DNA of 64,000 nt from Formosa sp. L2A11 (GCF_009796865.1 NZ_CP047028.1:2170001-2234000), one strand, 5' to 3'. Shown: positions 1 through 8,969, numbered from the stretch's first letter. Numbers and translations are program-made. The notes: generated from the letters alone by a model not told the origin.

Positions 1-1
1 G

Positions 2-1618
2 GATGCTCAAGTAGCCTATATTCAAGAGCATATTACAGATGAAGTTATTGATCAAGCATTCTTAGAGTTACCGAAAGAGGTGCAAGACGAATCTGTTTTA
101 GAAATAAAAAAGCTTGTTAAGGCACGACGTAAAAATCTTAAAGATATATCTGATCGTTATTTTAAATTGATAAGTAAATTTGCTGTGGTTACAGGAACGA
201 ATAAAGACGATTATATCTCTGTAAAAGGATTGGAAAATGGTAACGTTGAGGTTTCTGTTTTGAGAAAAAAAGATGGAACAATTAAAGACCGTTTTCATCA
301 TAAAGTTTATAATCCGAAGGACACAAAAGAGATTTGGGTTTATGGTTTAGATGATGATGATACGTTTGAAGTCTCAGGAAAAAGTAATCAGATTAGAATT
401 AGATTGATTGGCGGACAAAATAACGATGATTACACTGTTGAACATGGTAAGAATATTGTGATTTACGATTATAAGTCGAAGAAAAATAACTTGATTAAAG
501 CACAATCTGCTAAAATAAAATTAACAGACGATTATGAAACTCAGGTTTATAATTACAAGAAATTTAAAAGTAATACCAATCAGTTATTACCTGTTATAGG
601 AGCTAATCCAGACGATGGATTAAAACTGGGAATTTCTGATACATATACAAGATATGGTTTTGAACGCAATCCGTTTACAAGTCAGCATATATTTAAAGGA
701 GCGTATTATTTTGCAACGAATGGTTTTGAATTGTTGTATAGTGGAGAATTTGCTCATGTAGTTGGACATTTAAATCTTAAAGTAGAAGCAGATTTTCAGA
801 GTCCGAATTATACGTTTAACTTCTTTGGTTATGGTAATGAAACAAGTAATAGCGATGACGATTTAGGAGTAGATTTTAATCGTGTAAAAGTCAGAACTTT
901 TGGTATTGCTCCAAGTTTAGTATGGAATTCATTACGAGGAAGTATGATTGACTTTGGGATTCATTACGAAACTACTGAAGTACATAATACATCGAATAGA
1001 TTTGTAGAAGATGATGGTGATGAATTACCTCATTATATTTTTGAAGAAGTTCAATTTGCAGGAATTCACGGTGCGTATCATTTTACTAATTTTGATAATC
1101 AAGCATATCCAACAATAGGATTGAAGTTTGATTTAGAAACCGGATACAGCCAGAATATAGATATTAATGGGCGTGGTTATGGCTATGTTATTCCTAAGTT
1201 AGCAATTGCTTATAAACTGGACCATTCTGGACGATTGGTTTTAGCTACAACATTTAAATCTCAGCTTAATATAGGAAATGAATTTGAATTTTATCAGGCT
1301 GCAGCAATAGGAGGAGAGGATGGTTTACGCGGATTTAGAAATCAGCGTTTTACCGGAAAACGTTCCTTTTATCAAAACTCAGATATCCGTTACAGTTTAA
1401 CCAATTTAAAAACACCAATTTTACCAATTAAGATTGGTATGTATGGTAGTTTCGATTATGGTCGTGTTTGGTTATCCAAAAGCAATTCAGATAAATGGCA
1501 TAATTCTTATGGAGGTGGTGTTTTTGTAAATGGAGCAGAATTACTAAGTGCAAAATTAGGAGTGTTTAATTCTGTAGATGGTGTGCGTGTTGCCTTCGGA
1601 TTAGGATTTGGATTTTAA
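2..1618 (+). CDS. C-terminal part of Omp85-like outer-membrane protein (cut by left edge)
   Basis: The reading frame is open to the left edge, so the true start lies outside; the GTG at position 80 is only an internal codon. The last 330 or so residues look like a 16-strand Omp85/BamA-type barrel: alternating amphipathic strands, the sequence GGEDGLRGF near codon 440 (matching the VRGF/Y loop-6 motif of Omp85 proteins) and a C-terminal Phe after FGLGFG, the usual outer-membrane beta-signal. In Bacteroidota such barrels are often the C-terminus of large proteins with an N-terminal calcineurin-like phosphoesterase; the Asp-rich part before the barrel (LDDDDTFEVSG) fits that family. The phosphoesterase part is not visible, so that half is inference. 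Confidence 0.7.
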   Translation, partial: DAQVAYIQEHITDEVIDQAFLELPKEVQDESVLEIKKLVKARRKNLKDISDRYFKLISKFAVVTGTNKDDYISVKGLENGNVEVSVLRKKDGTIKDRFHHKVYNPKDTKEIWVYGLDDDDTFEVSGKSNQIRIRLIGGQNNDDYTVEHGKNIVIYDYKSKKNNLIKAQSAKIKLTDDYETQVYNYKKFKSNTNQLLPVIGANPDDGLKLGISDTYTRYGFERNPFTSQHIFKGAYYFATNGFELLYSGEFAHVVGHLNLKVEADFQSPNYTFNFFGYGNETSNSDDDLGVDFNRVKVRTFGIAPSLVWNSLRGSMIDFGIHYETTEVHNTSNRFVEDDGDELPHYIFEEVQFAGIHGAYHFTNFDNQAYPTIGLKFDLETGYSQNIDINGRGYGYVIPKLAIAYKLDHSGRLVLATTFKSQLNIGNEFEFYQAAAIGGEDGLRGFRNQRFTGKRSFYQNSDIRYSLTNLKTPILPIKIGMYGSFDYGRVWLSKSNSDKWHNSYGGGVFVNGAELLSAKLGVFNSVDGVRVAFGLGFGF

Positions 1619-1636
1619 TATAAAGTGTTTTTTGCT

Positions 1637-1675
1637 TCAAAATCAAAATCAAAATCAAAATCAAAATCAAAATCA
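1637..1675. repeat. Hexanucleotide tandem repeat, about 6.5 units
   Basis: Six perfect head-to-tail copies of TCAAAA followed by a partial copy start 19 bases after the stop codon of the outer-membrane gene. It lies between that stop and the bidirectional terminator, so it would be transcribed but not translated. Confidence 0.9.
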
Positions 1676-1715
1676 GATTATATCATATACATAGTGTTTG
1701 CTCGTATCAAGTCAT

Positions 1716-1746
1716 AAAAAAACCACCTAAAATAGGTGGTTTTATA
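1716..1746. terminator. Bidirectional intrinsic terminator
   Basis: The stem AAACCACCT / AGGTGGTTT has a short AAAAT loop, flanked by A-run and T-run. It lies between convergent genes (the outer-membrane protein on plus and ribB on minus) and can serve both. Confidence 0.85.
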
Positions 1747-1767
1747 TTTATAATGAACATGTAGTTT

Positions 1768-2925
1768 TTAGTAATTTACGTGATCAATAATTTCTAATCC
1801 GTAACCAATCATTCCTACACGTTTAGTGTGTTCGCTATTCGAGATTAATCGAAGTTTATGAACGCCAAGATCGTGTAAAATTTGTGCACCAATACCAAAG
1901 TCTTTATTGTCCATAGTAATACTAGGTGCTTTAGCTACATTGTTTTCTTTTTGTTCTTGTTTTAAAATAGACAAACGTTTAATGGTGTTCATTGAAGTTG
2001 GCTCTTGGTTTATAAAGAGTATTGCTCCACTTTCAGCATTATTAATCACCTTAAACATGTTATCTAATTTAGGCTCAGGATTGTTTGTTAACGTTCCTAA
2101 AATATCATTATTAACAAGTGTCGAGTTTATACGTGTTAAGACAGGCTCGTCAGATTTCCATTGTCCTTTTGTTAACGCAATATGTACTTGATTATTTGTA
2201 GTTTGTTTATAGGCTCTTAAACGGAATTTTCCGAAACGTGTTTCTATATCAAAATCTTCTTGTTTTTCAATCAAAGAGTCGTGTTGCATTCTGTAAGCAA
2301 CTAAATCTTCAATAGAAACGATTTTTAAGTCAAATTTTTCAGCGACTAATTTAAGCTGAGGTAATCTGGCCATAGTTCCGTCTTCGTTCATGATTTCAAC
2401 AATCATTCCCGCAGGTTCTAAGCCCGCTAATCTAGCCAAATCTATAGCTGCTTCTGTATGTCCTGTTCGCCTTAATACACCGCCATCTTTGGCTACAAGA
2501 GGAAAAATATGTCCTGGTCTAGCTAATTCAAAAGGTTTTGTTTCTGGGTCTACTAAAGCTTGAACTGTACGTGCTCTATCTGCAGCAGAAATACCTGTAG
2601 TAACTCCTTTTCCAAGTAAATCTACAGACACTGTAAAAGCAGTTTCCATATGGTCTGTATTATTACTAACCATCATAGGTAAACCTAATTCTTTACAACG
2701 ACTTTCTGTAAGCGGAGCGCAAATTAATCCACGACCATGGGTGGCCATAAAATTCACCATTTCTGGTGTTGCTTTAGATGCCGAGGCAATAAAGTCGCCT
2801 TCGTTTTCTCGGTCTTCATCATCTACAACTATAATTACTTTACCATTTCTAATGTCGTTAATGGCTTCTTTAATTGTATGTAGTTTAAAAGATGAAGCTG
2901 TTTTGTCTTTGGTTTCTGTCATCAT
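1768..2925 (-). CDS. ribB: 3,4-dihydroxy-2-butanone-4-phosphate synthase with degenerate GTP cyclohydrolase II domain
   Basis: Residues 14-213 form a complete DHBP synthase, which makes the four-carbon riboflavin precursor from ribulose 5-phosphate. The acidic metal/substrate loop DDEDRENEGD (35-44) and RRTGHTEA (152-159) are both intact. Residues 225-385 align end to end with GTP cyclohydrolase II, ending in GIGAQILHDLGV and the LRLISN segment. However, this half contains no cysteine at all, so the three zinc ligands are missing, and the catalytic QEGRGIGL segment reads QEPTSMNT. It therefore should be RibB only, with a separate ribA needed elsewhere. Two ATGs (2925, 2922) are in tandem. The gene follows the lptF/G-like gene by 18 bases but has its own -7 element. 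Confidence 0.93.
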   Translation of the reverse strand: MMTETKDKTASSFKLHTIKEAINDIRNGKVIIVVDDEDRENEGDFIASASKATPEMVNFMATHGRGLICAPLTESRCKELGLPMMVSNNTDHMETAFTVSVDLLGKGVTTGISAADRARTVQALVDPETKPFELARPGHIFPLVAKDGGVLRRTGHTEAAIDLARLAGLEPAGMIVEIMNEDGTMARLPQLKLVAEKFDLKIVSIEDLVAYRMQHDSLIEKQEDFDIETRFGKFRLRAYKQTTNNQVHIALTKGQWKSDEPVLTRINSTLVNNDILGTLTNNPEPKLDNMFKVINNAESGAILFINQEPTSMNTIKRLSILKQEQKENNVAKAPSITMDNKDFGIGAQILHDLGVHKLRLISNSEHTKRVGMIGYGLEIIDHVNY

Positions 2926-2929
2926 AATG

Positions 2930-2937
2930 CAAAGATA
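2930..2937 (-). promoter_or_regulatory. Bacteroidota -7 promoter element for ribB
   Basis: TATCTTTG on the minus strand matches TAnnTTTG exactly and ends four bases before the first ribB ATG, so the transcript would be almost leaderless. No clear TTG -33 element is seen. Confidence 0.5.
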
Positions 2938-2943
2938 TTGCTT

Positions 2944-4929
2944 TTAGTTTAAATGTTGTATCGCATTTCTACTTAAGTCTTCCTTTGTTTTGTATTTAAA
3001 AAAGGCATGAGCTATCGGGTAGATTATAAATCCTAAAATTATAAAGAGTGTGTTGTACTTTTTACTTTTCTGATTTAAATGTTTTTTTAAAGCGATTAAA
3101 TTGAATTGCTGAGTGATGTAGTAAATAATAAACACAACCAACGAAATAATACTTAATTGTATACAAGTAGTGGCTGCTGCTGCCATTTTATTATTTCTTA
3201 AGATGAAAAATAAAACAAGAAGGACAATACCAATACTATTGAAAATTAAAGCGATTTTTGAGTAAATATTTAAACGTGTAACCAAGTTTCTTGAAATCTC
3301 GAAGTTCTCGTCGATATGGATTCCTTTTTTTCTTAGGTCTTCTAAATTTAAATTACGTTCTTCTAAAGTGTATAATGCTTCAATTTTACCTGATTCATGA
3401 TAATTATAAGTTGTAGGATCTTTTATAATGTTTAAAAGTTTGTCTTCCTTATAACGTTTAAAATCACTAAAATCTCTATTTAGTCCGTCAGCAAATACTT
3501 CGTCTGAATTATTATTTATATGAAGTAATTTTTTTAGTGGAATTAAAATATGATCAAACTCTAATAATCCTTTATCTGCTGTTGCTCGACGTGTTAAAAA
3601 CACACCTAACGGAAGCATAATTAAAGTTGAAAACCAAGTTGCTAAAACAGGATTGAAAGTTCCATCTTTAGCACTGTTTTTGGCAAAAATTCCAATAAAG
3701 TGATATGTTAAGAATAGTAAAATTGCTATAATCATGGGTAACCCTAAACCACCTTTTCTAATTAATGCACCTAAAGGAGCGCCTACAAAAAAGAGTATGA
3801 TACAGGCAAATCCTAAAGATAATTTTTCATGTAAAGCAATAACGTGTTTGTTTAACCAAGCCGATTTTGTTTTAAAAGATCTTTCGTTATTATGAAGAAT
3901 TTGCTTTGTACTTGCAGAACTGTTTATAGATAACTCTACAATTTGTAGTTGTTTGTCATTATCGTATAAATCTAAAATATTCCCAGTGTAAATTGTGTCT
4001 TTTAAAGGTTTTAAACTAATCTCTAAATTCTTAATGCTATACCGGTTATAGACGTTATGAGAGAGTTTATCATAATCCTTTTCTCGTTCAAAAGCCAAAG
4101 AGTCTATCGTGTAATTTAAACCAGAAATATTTAACATAGAATACTTACTATCTACATTTTTATCGTCTAAATCTACATTGTCTAATTGCGATAAATCTGT
4201 ATTAATAGTATACACATCGAAGGCACTTTTTGTAAATGGTCTGCGGCGTCTTTCTTTAGATTTTTTAGGCGGAGTATCGTCATAATAATATCCATCCTTT
4301 AAAATTAATTTTAAAATATCAGAATTTTCCTGACCTACTAATTCACCTTCTTTAGCAACAATAGTCGTATAGTTTCCTAAACCCGTATTTGGTTTTTTAT
4401 GAATAATAATATCATGCAAATACTGGCCTTTATCTCCTGTCTTTTTTTCTACTTTTATATTTAATGTAGCAACATCGTTAAATTGTCCTTCTACAATAAC
4501 CATTGCAGGTTTTAATTTAGCTATATTTTTCCGGAGGTTATAGGAGTGATATTCTCCCCAGGGAATTACATTATTTGAAAAGAAAAAGGTTACAATTCCT
4601 AAAATAACAATAAAAACACTTAGTCCTGCCATGGCGCGTTGTAATGAAATCCCTGTAGATTTCATAGCGGCAAATTCATAGTTTTCGGCAAAATTTCCGA
4701 ACACCATTATGGAAGATAATAAGATGGTTAGTGGTAATACTAAAGGAATTAATTTAGGCGAATAGTATAATAAAAACTTTAAAATAATAACAACATCTAG
4801 ATCTTTACCAGCCAACTCTTTTATAAAAAGCCAAATAGTTTGCAATACAAAAATCATCATTAGTATTATAAATACACTAAGAAATGATTTTAGGTATGTG
4901 GTTATAATGTATCGGTCTAGAATTTTCAA
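2944..4929 (-). CDS. LptF/LptG (YjgP/YjgQ) family permease, long form
   Basis: LptF/G proteins form the inner-membrane part of the LptB2FG transporter that extracts lipopolysaccharide and feeds the periplasmic Lpt bridge. The N-terminus has three membrane segments (about 12-35, 50-72, 95-120) containing the family hallmark around PLTILLSSIMVFG. A periplasmic beta-rich domain (about 120-365) follows, then three more membrane segments (about 370-445). At 661 residues it is far longer than the roughly 360 of E. coli LptF: a charged linker (450-565) and three extra membrane helices (about 570-655) follow the canonical core. It sits 7 bases after lolA. F versus G cannot be assigned from sequence alone. 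Confidence 0.88.
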   Translation of the reverse strand: MKILDRYIITTYLKSFLSVFIILMMIFVLQTIWLFIKELAGKDLDVVIILKFLLYYSPKLIPLVLPLTILLSSIMVFGNFAENYEFAAMKSTGISLQRAMAGLSVFIVILGIVTFFFSNNVIPWGEYHSYNLRKNIAKLKPAMVIVEGQFNDVATLNIKVEKKTGDKGQYLHDIIIHKKPNTGLGNYTTIVAKEGELVGQENSDILKLILKDGYYYDDTPPKKSKERRRRPFTKSAFDVYTINTDLSQLDNVDLDDKNVDSKYSMLNISGLNYTIDSLAFEREKDYDKLSHNVYNRYSIKNLEISLKPLKDTIYTGNILDLYDNDKQLQIVELSINSSASTKQILHNNERSFKTKSAWLNKHVIALHEKLSLGFACIILFFVGAPLGALIRKGGLGLPMIIAILLFLTYHFIGIFAKNSAKDGTFNPVLATWFSTLIMLPLGVFLTRRATADKGLLEFDHILIPLKKLLHINNNSDEVFADGLNRDFSDFKRYKEDKLLNIIKDPTTYNYHESGKIEALYTLEERNLNLEDLRKKGIHIDENFEISRNLVTRLNIYSKIALIFNSIGIVLLVLFFILRNNKMAAAATTCIQLSIISLVVFIIYYITQQFNLIALKKHLNQKSKKYNTLFIILGFIIYPIAHAFFKYKTKEDLSRNAIQHLN

Positions 4930-4936
4930 GTATAGC

Positions 4937-5578
4937 CTAGTTTAATTTGTTAATGTAGTAGTTTTTATACTTGTTTTTATCGAAAGAAAATAACGCTTTA
5001 GATAAGGTTTGGTTAGTCTCAAAAGATGTTACAGTAAGCGTTGTTTGCGTACCATTATTGCCAACTTCTATTAAATTGTATATGTGTTTAGTTTGTGGGT
5101 CTATACCTAATAACACATGGTCTGTTTCAGAATTAGAATCTTTTGGAGTTAATTTAATAAACTGAATTTTACGTCCTTTTATATTTTTTTCTTCACCCAT
5201 TTTGTATGTGTAACCGTCTGTGTAAAAAGAGAGCATTTTACTAGGAGTAATGCTACTATCATCGTCCGGATCTTCTTTAGAAATGGTTACTTCCTCATCT
5301 TCTGGATTAATACTGTATAATGTAGTACCATTGTATATTCTGGTAATGCCTAAGATATTTAATACATATTTATCACCTTGCATAACCACATCTCCGCGTG
5401 TTTCTTGATTGATATTTTCTGCAGAATTATGAAGTACATATTTAAAATCTAATGAAATATTATCATAAGATTTTACTTTTGTAGATACTTGATCTAATAA
5501 TGCTTTCGCTTTTGCGTCGTTCTGGCTAAACCCTAAAAGGGTGAAACATAATGTAAGTGAAAGTAAAAATGTTTTCAT
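4937..5578 (-). CDS. lolA: LolA-like outer-membrane lipoprotein carrier protein
   Basis: Periplasmic chaperone that carries lipoproteins from the inner to the outer membrane. MKTFLLSLTLCFTLLGFSQ is a clear signal peptide, followed by a LolA-type half-barrel pattern (VSTKVKSYDNISLDFKY; RGDVVMQGDKYVLN). I chose the ATG at 5578; an upstream ATG at 5596 would overlap ftsK and add six residues before the signal peptide. The gene is one base away from the ftsK stop, and ftsK-lolA is also the order in E. coli, supporting the name. It lies between ftsK and an LPS-transport permease gene, as part of an envelope operon. Confidence 0.88.
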   Translation of the reverse strand: MKTFLLSLTLCFTLLGFSQNDAKAKALLDQVSTKVKSYDNISLDFKYVLHNSAENINQETRGDVVMQGDKYVLNILGITRIYNGTTLYSINPEDEEVTISKEDPDDDSSITPSKMLSFYTDGYTYKMGEEKNIKGRKIQFIKLTPKDSNSETDHVLLGIDPQTKHIYNLIEVGNNGTQTTLTVTSFETNQTLSKALFSFDKNKYKNYYINKLN

Positions 5579-5579
5579 T

Positions 5580-8036
5580 CTAATTGTTCTTTTCATTTTC
5601 TAATAATTGTTCTAACGCAATAAAATCTTGAACTAATACTTGTCGGGCTTTACTACCTTCAAAAGGACCAACAATACCTGCTGCTTCTAATTGATCTATT
5701 AATCGCCCAGCACGATTGTAACCTAATTTTAATTTACGTTGTAATAATGATGCAGACCCTTGTTGTGCCGTAACAATAACCTCGGCTGCGTCTTTAAATA
5801 ATTTATCTCTGTCGGAGATATCAATATCAAGATTTGTGCCACCTTCTTCACCAACGTATTCTGGTAATAGGTAAGCGTCTGGATATGCTTTTTGTCCGCC
5901 AATAAATTCAGTAATTTTTTCTACTTCGGGTGTGTCTACAAACGCACATTGTATACGCACTAAATCATTACCTTGTGTGTATAGCATGTCTCCGCGACCA
6001 ATAAGCTGATCTGCTCCTGAACCATCTAAAATGGTACGTGAATCTATTTTAGAGGTTACTCTAAAGGCTATTCTGGCAGGGAAATTGGCTTTAATAATAC
6101 CTGTAATTACGTTAACTGAAGGACGTTGTGTTGCAATAATTAAGTGAATACCAATGGCACGTGCTAATTGTGCTAAACGTGCAATAGGTGTTTCTACTTC
6201 CTTACCAGCAGTCATAATTAAATCGGCAAACTCATCTACAACCAAAACTATATATGGTAAAAAATGATGACCGTCGTTCGGATTTAATTTACGTGCTTTA
6301 AATTTTGTATTATATTCTTTAAGGTTACGGCACATGGCATTTTTAAGCATGTCGTAACGGTTATCCATTTCAATACAAAGTGAATTAAGTGTATTAATTA
6401 CTTTGGTGTTATCAGTAATAATAGCTTCTTCGCTATCAGGTAGTTTAGCTAAATAATGACGCTCAATTTTATTGAACAACGTTAATTCTACCTTTTTAGG
6501 ATCAACGAGTACGAACTTAACTTCTGCAGGATGTTTCTTATATAATAAGGACGTTAATACGGCATTAAGTCCAACAGATTTACCTTGACCAGTTGCACCC
6601 GCCATAAGCATGTGGGGCATTTTAGCTAAATCTACCACAAAGGTTTCGTTACTAATAGTTTTACCTAAAGCAATAGGTAACTCCATTTCAGATTTTTGGA
6701 ATTTTTGTGAAGCAATAACAGAACGCATCGATACAATTGTCGAGTTTTCATTTGGTACTTCAATACCAATGGTTCCTTTTCCAGGAATTGGCGCAATAAT
6801 ACGTATTCCTAAAGCAGAAAGAGATAATGCAATATCGTCTTCTAAATTTTTAATTTTTGAAATACGAACACCTGCTTCCGGTACAATCTCGTAAAGTGTT
6901 ACGGTTGGTCCTATGGTTGCTTTAATGCTTGCAATTCCTATTTTATAATTGCTAAGCGTATCAACAATTTTATTTTTATTATTTTCTAATTCTTCTTGAT
7001 TAATGGTAATTCCTTCAGAATCGTATTTTTTAAGTAAATCTAGCGGAGGAAACTTGTAGCTCCCTAATTCTAGAGTAGGATCGAACGGTCCAAAATCTGC
7101 AACTAATTTGTTAGATAAATTATCTGTTTCAGAAATTTCTTCTTCAATTTTTTCTACTTCAATACCTATATCTACAGTGTCTTCTATGGTTTCTTCTTGT
7201 GGTGCTTCAACTTCAAAAGTACTTTTAGGAACTTCTTTTACTGGTTTTGGTTTAGAAATAGGTTCAAACTCTACAACTGGAGTTGGTTCTGGTTCTGGAG
7301 TTATTGGTTCTGCTTTTGGTTTTTCTTTTTCTCTTTTAGGAGTAATATGAGCAGATTTTATAGCTTCTGCTTCTTCTGTTAAGTTATTATCGAAAGCAAA
7401 ACTGTCTTCGTCTGTATTCGACTTTAATTCGTCCGAGATATTCTTTCTAGCCGATTTAAATAGAGCTATAAAACTGTGAATTGTAACCTTAAAGCGTATT
7501 GCTAGGTAGACTATTAGCCCGAAGAATAAAAGTAAAGACACACCTAGAACACCAATGTAATCTTGTAAAAAGGTATTGGTTTCAAAACCTACAGTTCCGC
7601 CTAATATAGAATGGTTTTCTCCGAAAAATCCGAAAAACATAGAAATCCAGATGGTAAGATATAATCCCCAAAACCAATGACGTCTTAATTTTGCACGATT
7701 AATATCTAAAAGCACATGTAATCCAGAGCGTATAAGTAGTCCTGCAAAAATAAAAGCAGCAATACCAAAACCGCGATATATAAAAATATCGCTAAGATAT
7801 GCACCTAATTTTTTTACCCAGTTTTCTGCTTCTACAGTTCGTGTAGAAAATTCATTTAAAATGCTTTGATCGGCTTTCCCTGTAAAGAAATAAGATAAAA
7901 ATGCGGTACCCAAAATTACGCCAAGAATGATAAGAAAACTTCCAAAAATTAGCTTTTGTTGGTTCGTTAATTTCAGACTTGGTTTTTTAAATTTAGAAGT
8001 ACTCGGTTGTTTTGTTTTTGGGTTTTTTTTAGCCAT
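5580..8036 (-). CDS. ftsK: DNA translocase FtsK/SpoIIIE
   Basis: Septum-anchored DNA pump that clears chromosome termini at division. The N-terminus has four membrane segments (about 27-185). A low-complexity, Pro/Glu-rich linker (about 220-310) and the RecA-like motor follow, with Walker A GATGQGKS near residue 480 and Walker B VVDEFADL near 600. The C-terminal winged-helix gamma domain (from about 745; LLQRKLKLGYNRAGRLIDQLE) reads KOPS-type sequences in this family. The ATG at 8036 is used; the TTG one codon upstream is less likely. A TAnnTTTG promoter lies just upstream, so it need not depend on dgkA. Confidence 0.97.
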   Translation of the reverse strand: MAKKNPKTKQPSTSKFKKPSLKLTNQQKLIFGSFLIILGVILGTAFLSYFFTGKADQSILNEFSTRTVEAENWVKKLGAYLSDIFIYRGFGIAAFIFAGLLIRSGLHVLLDINRAKLRRHWFWGLYLTIWISMFFGFFGENHSILGGTVGFETNTFLQDYIGVLGVSLLLFFGLIVYLAIRFKVTIHSFIALFKSARKNISDELKSNTDEDSFAFDNNLTEEAEAIKSAHITPKREKEKPKAEPITPEPEPTPVVEFEPISKPKPVKEVPKSTFEVEAPQEETIEDTVDIGIEVEKIEEEISETDNLSNKLVADFGPFDPTLELGSYKFPPLDLLKKYDSEGITINQEELENNKNKIVDTLSNYKIGIASIKATIGPTVTLYEIVPEAGVRISKIKNLEDDIALSLSALGIRIIAPIPGKGTIGIEVPNENSTIVSMRSVIASQKFQKSEMELPIALGKTISNETFVVDLAKMPHMLMAGATGQGKSVGLNAVLTSLLYKKHPAEVKFVLVDPKKVELTLFNKIERHYLAKLPDSEEAIITDNTKVINTLNSLCIEMDNRYDMLKNAMCRNLKEYNTKFKARKLNPNDGHHFLPYIVLVVDEFADLIMTAGKEVETPIARLAQLARAIGIHLIIATQRPSVNVITGIIKANFPARIAFRVTSKIDSRTILDGSGADQLIGRGDMLYTQGNDLVRIQCAFVDTPEVEKITEFIGGQKAYPDAYLLPEYVGEEGGTNLDIDISDRDKLFKDAAEVIVTAQQGSASLLQRKLKLGYNRAGRLIDQLEAAGIVGPFEGSKARQVLVQDFIALEQLLENEKNN

Positions 8037-8059
8037 CAACGCGCTATTGTTTATTTGAG

Positions 8060-8067
8060 CAAAAATA
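8060..8067 (-). promoter_or_regulatory. -7 promoter element for ftsK
   Basis: TATTTTTG on the minus strand, 23 bases before the ftsK ATG in the 65-base gap after dgkA, matches TAnnTTTG. It suggests an internal start for ftsK-lolA-lptF/G. Confidence 0.45.
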
Positions 8068-8101
8068 CAAATAACTAACGTTTATCCTAAGGGTATAGTA
8101 T

Positions 8102-8470
8102 TTAAAATACTTTTGGAATATAAATAATAAAACCAACGATAGTTGCAGCAATAGCAGCAATGAAAACGGCTCCTGCAGAGATGTCTTTTATAAATCCTAT
8201 TTTAGGATGATGTTCTGGATGTATAAAATCTGCAATAGCTTCTACTGCTGTGTTTAACCCTTCTGCTGTCATTATAATACCAATGGCTAATGTTTGTGCC
8301 ATCCATTCTGTTGCAGATATATTATAATAAAATCCAGCAACAGTTACGCAAAGTGCAATAACAAACTGGATTTTAATACTCGATTCTGTTTTTAAGAGTA
8401 GGATAGCGCCTTTATACGCATATCCTACACTTTTAATTCTATTTACTAGAAACGATTCTTTTTTAGCCAT
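8102..8470 (-). CDS. dgkA: Diacylglycerol kinase / undecaprenol kinase family (DgkA)
   Basis: Small integral-membrane lipid kinase of 122 residues, the normal length. It has an N-terminal amphipathic segment, three predicted helices and the family core AEGLNTAVEAIADFI (69-83), with acidic residues E70 and E77 where catalytic and metal-binding glutamates lie, followed by KDISAGAVF. Members phosphorylate diacylglycerol or undecaprenol; the sequence does not say which, though undecaprenol recycling is plausible. The start codon lies inside the end of tpx (8-base overlap), indicating translational coupling. Confidence 0.9.
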   Translation of the reverse strand: MAKKESFLVNRIKSVGYAYKGAILLLKTESSIKIQFVIALCVTVAGFYYNISATEWMAQTLAIGIIMTAEGLNTAVEAIADFIHPEHHPKIGFIKDISAGAVFIAAIAATIVGFIIYIPKVF

Positions 8471-8969
8471 TTTTTATAACGTCTAAAGCCGCTTTGTAAT
8501 TTGGTTCGTCTACTATTTCAGAAACTTGTTCTGTATATTTTACTTCTCCTTTTTCATCTATAACAACTACACAACGAGAATGTAAAGCTTCTAAAGGACC
8601 CGTTGTAAAATCTAAACCGTAAGCTTTTCCAAAACTACCATCTTTAAAATCTGATAAAGAAATTACATTTTCTAAACCTTCTGCACCACAAAAACGGGCT
8701 TGAGCGAAAGGTAAATCGCGAGAAATACAAAGTACTTTTGTGTTTTCTAATTCGCTAACTTCTTTATTAAATTCTCTAACAGACTGTGCACAAGTACCAG
8801 TATCTACACTAGGGAAAATGTTTAAGATAACTTTGCTTCCTTCAAAATCTTTTAAAGACTTTGAGCCTAGCTCTATAGTTGTTAATGTGAAATCTGGAGC
8901 TTTTGTTCCAACTTTTGGTAATTCTCCTGAAGTATTTATTGCGTTTCCTTTTAAGGTTACTGTTGCCAT
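8463..8969 (-). CDS. tpx: Thiol peroxidase (atypical 2-Cys peroxiredoxin)
   Basis: Reduces hydrogen and lipid peroxides using thioredoxin. The 168-residue length is typical. The peroxidatic cysteine is C60 in PSVDTGTC and the resolving cysteine is C94 in ARFCGAEG, the spacing that defines Tpx; the APDFTL start is also present. It heads the run tpx-dgkA-ftsK-lolA-lptF/G-ribB and overlaps dgkA by 8 bases. A further link with the thioredoxin gene near 14 kb is functional rather than positional. Confidence 0.96.
   Translation of the reverse strand: MATVTLKGNAINTSGELPKVGTKAPDFTLTTIELGSKSLKDFEGSKVILNIFPSVDTGTCAQSVREFNKEVSELENTKVLCISRDLPFAQARFCGAEGLENVISLSDFKDGSFGKAYGLDFTTGPLEALHSRCVVVIDEKGEVKYTEQVSEIVDEPNYKAALDVIKNG

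Noticed and set aside
1637..1675. CRISPR-like repeat
   Set aside because: Six-base units without spacers; it is a simple tandem repeat.
7108..7382. Plus-strand open frames opposite the Pro/Glu-rich linker of ftsK
   Set aside because: They are shadows of a low-complexity coding region; Ser/Phe-rich translations with no signal or family resemblance.
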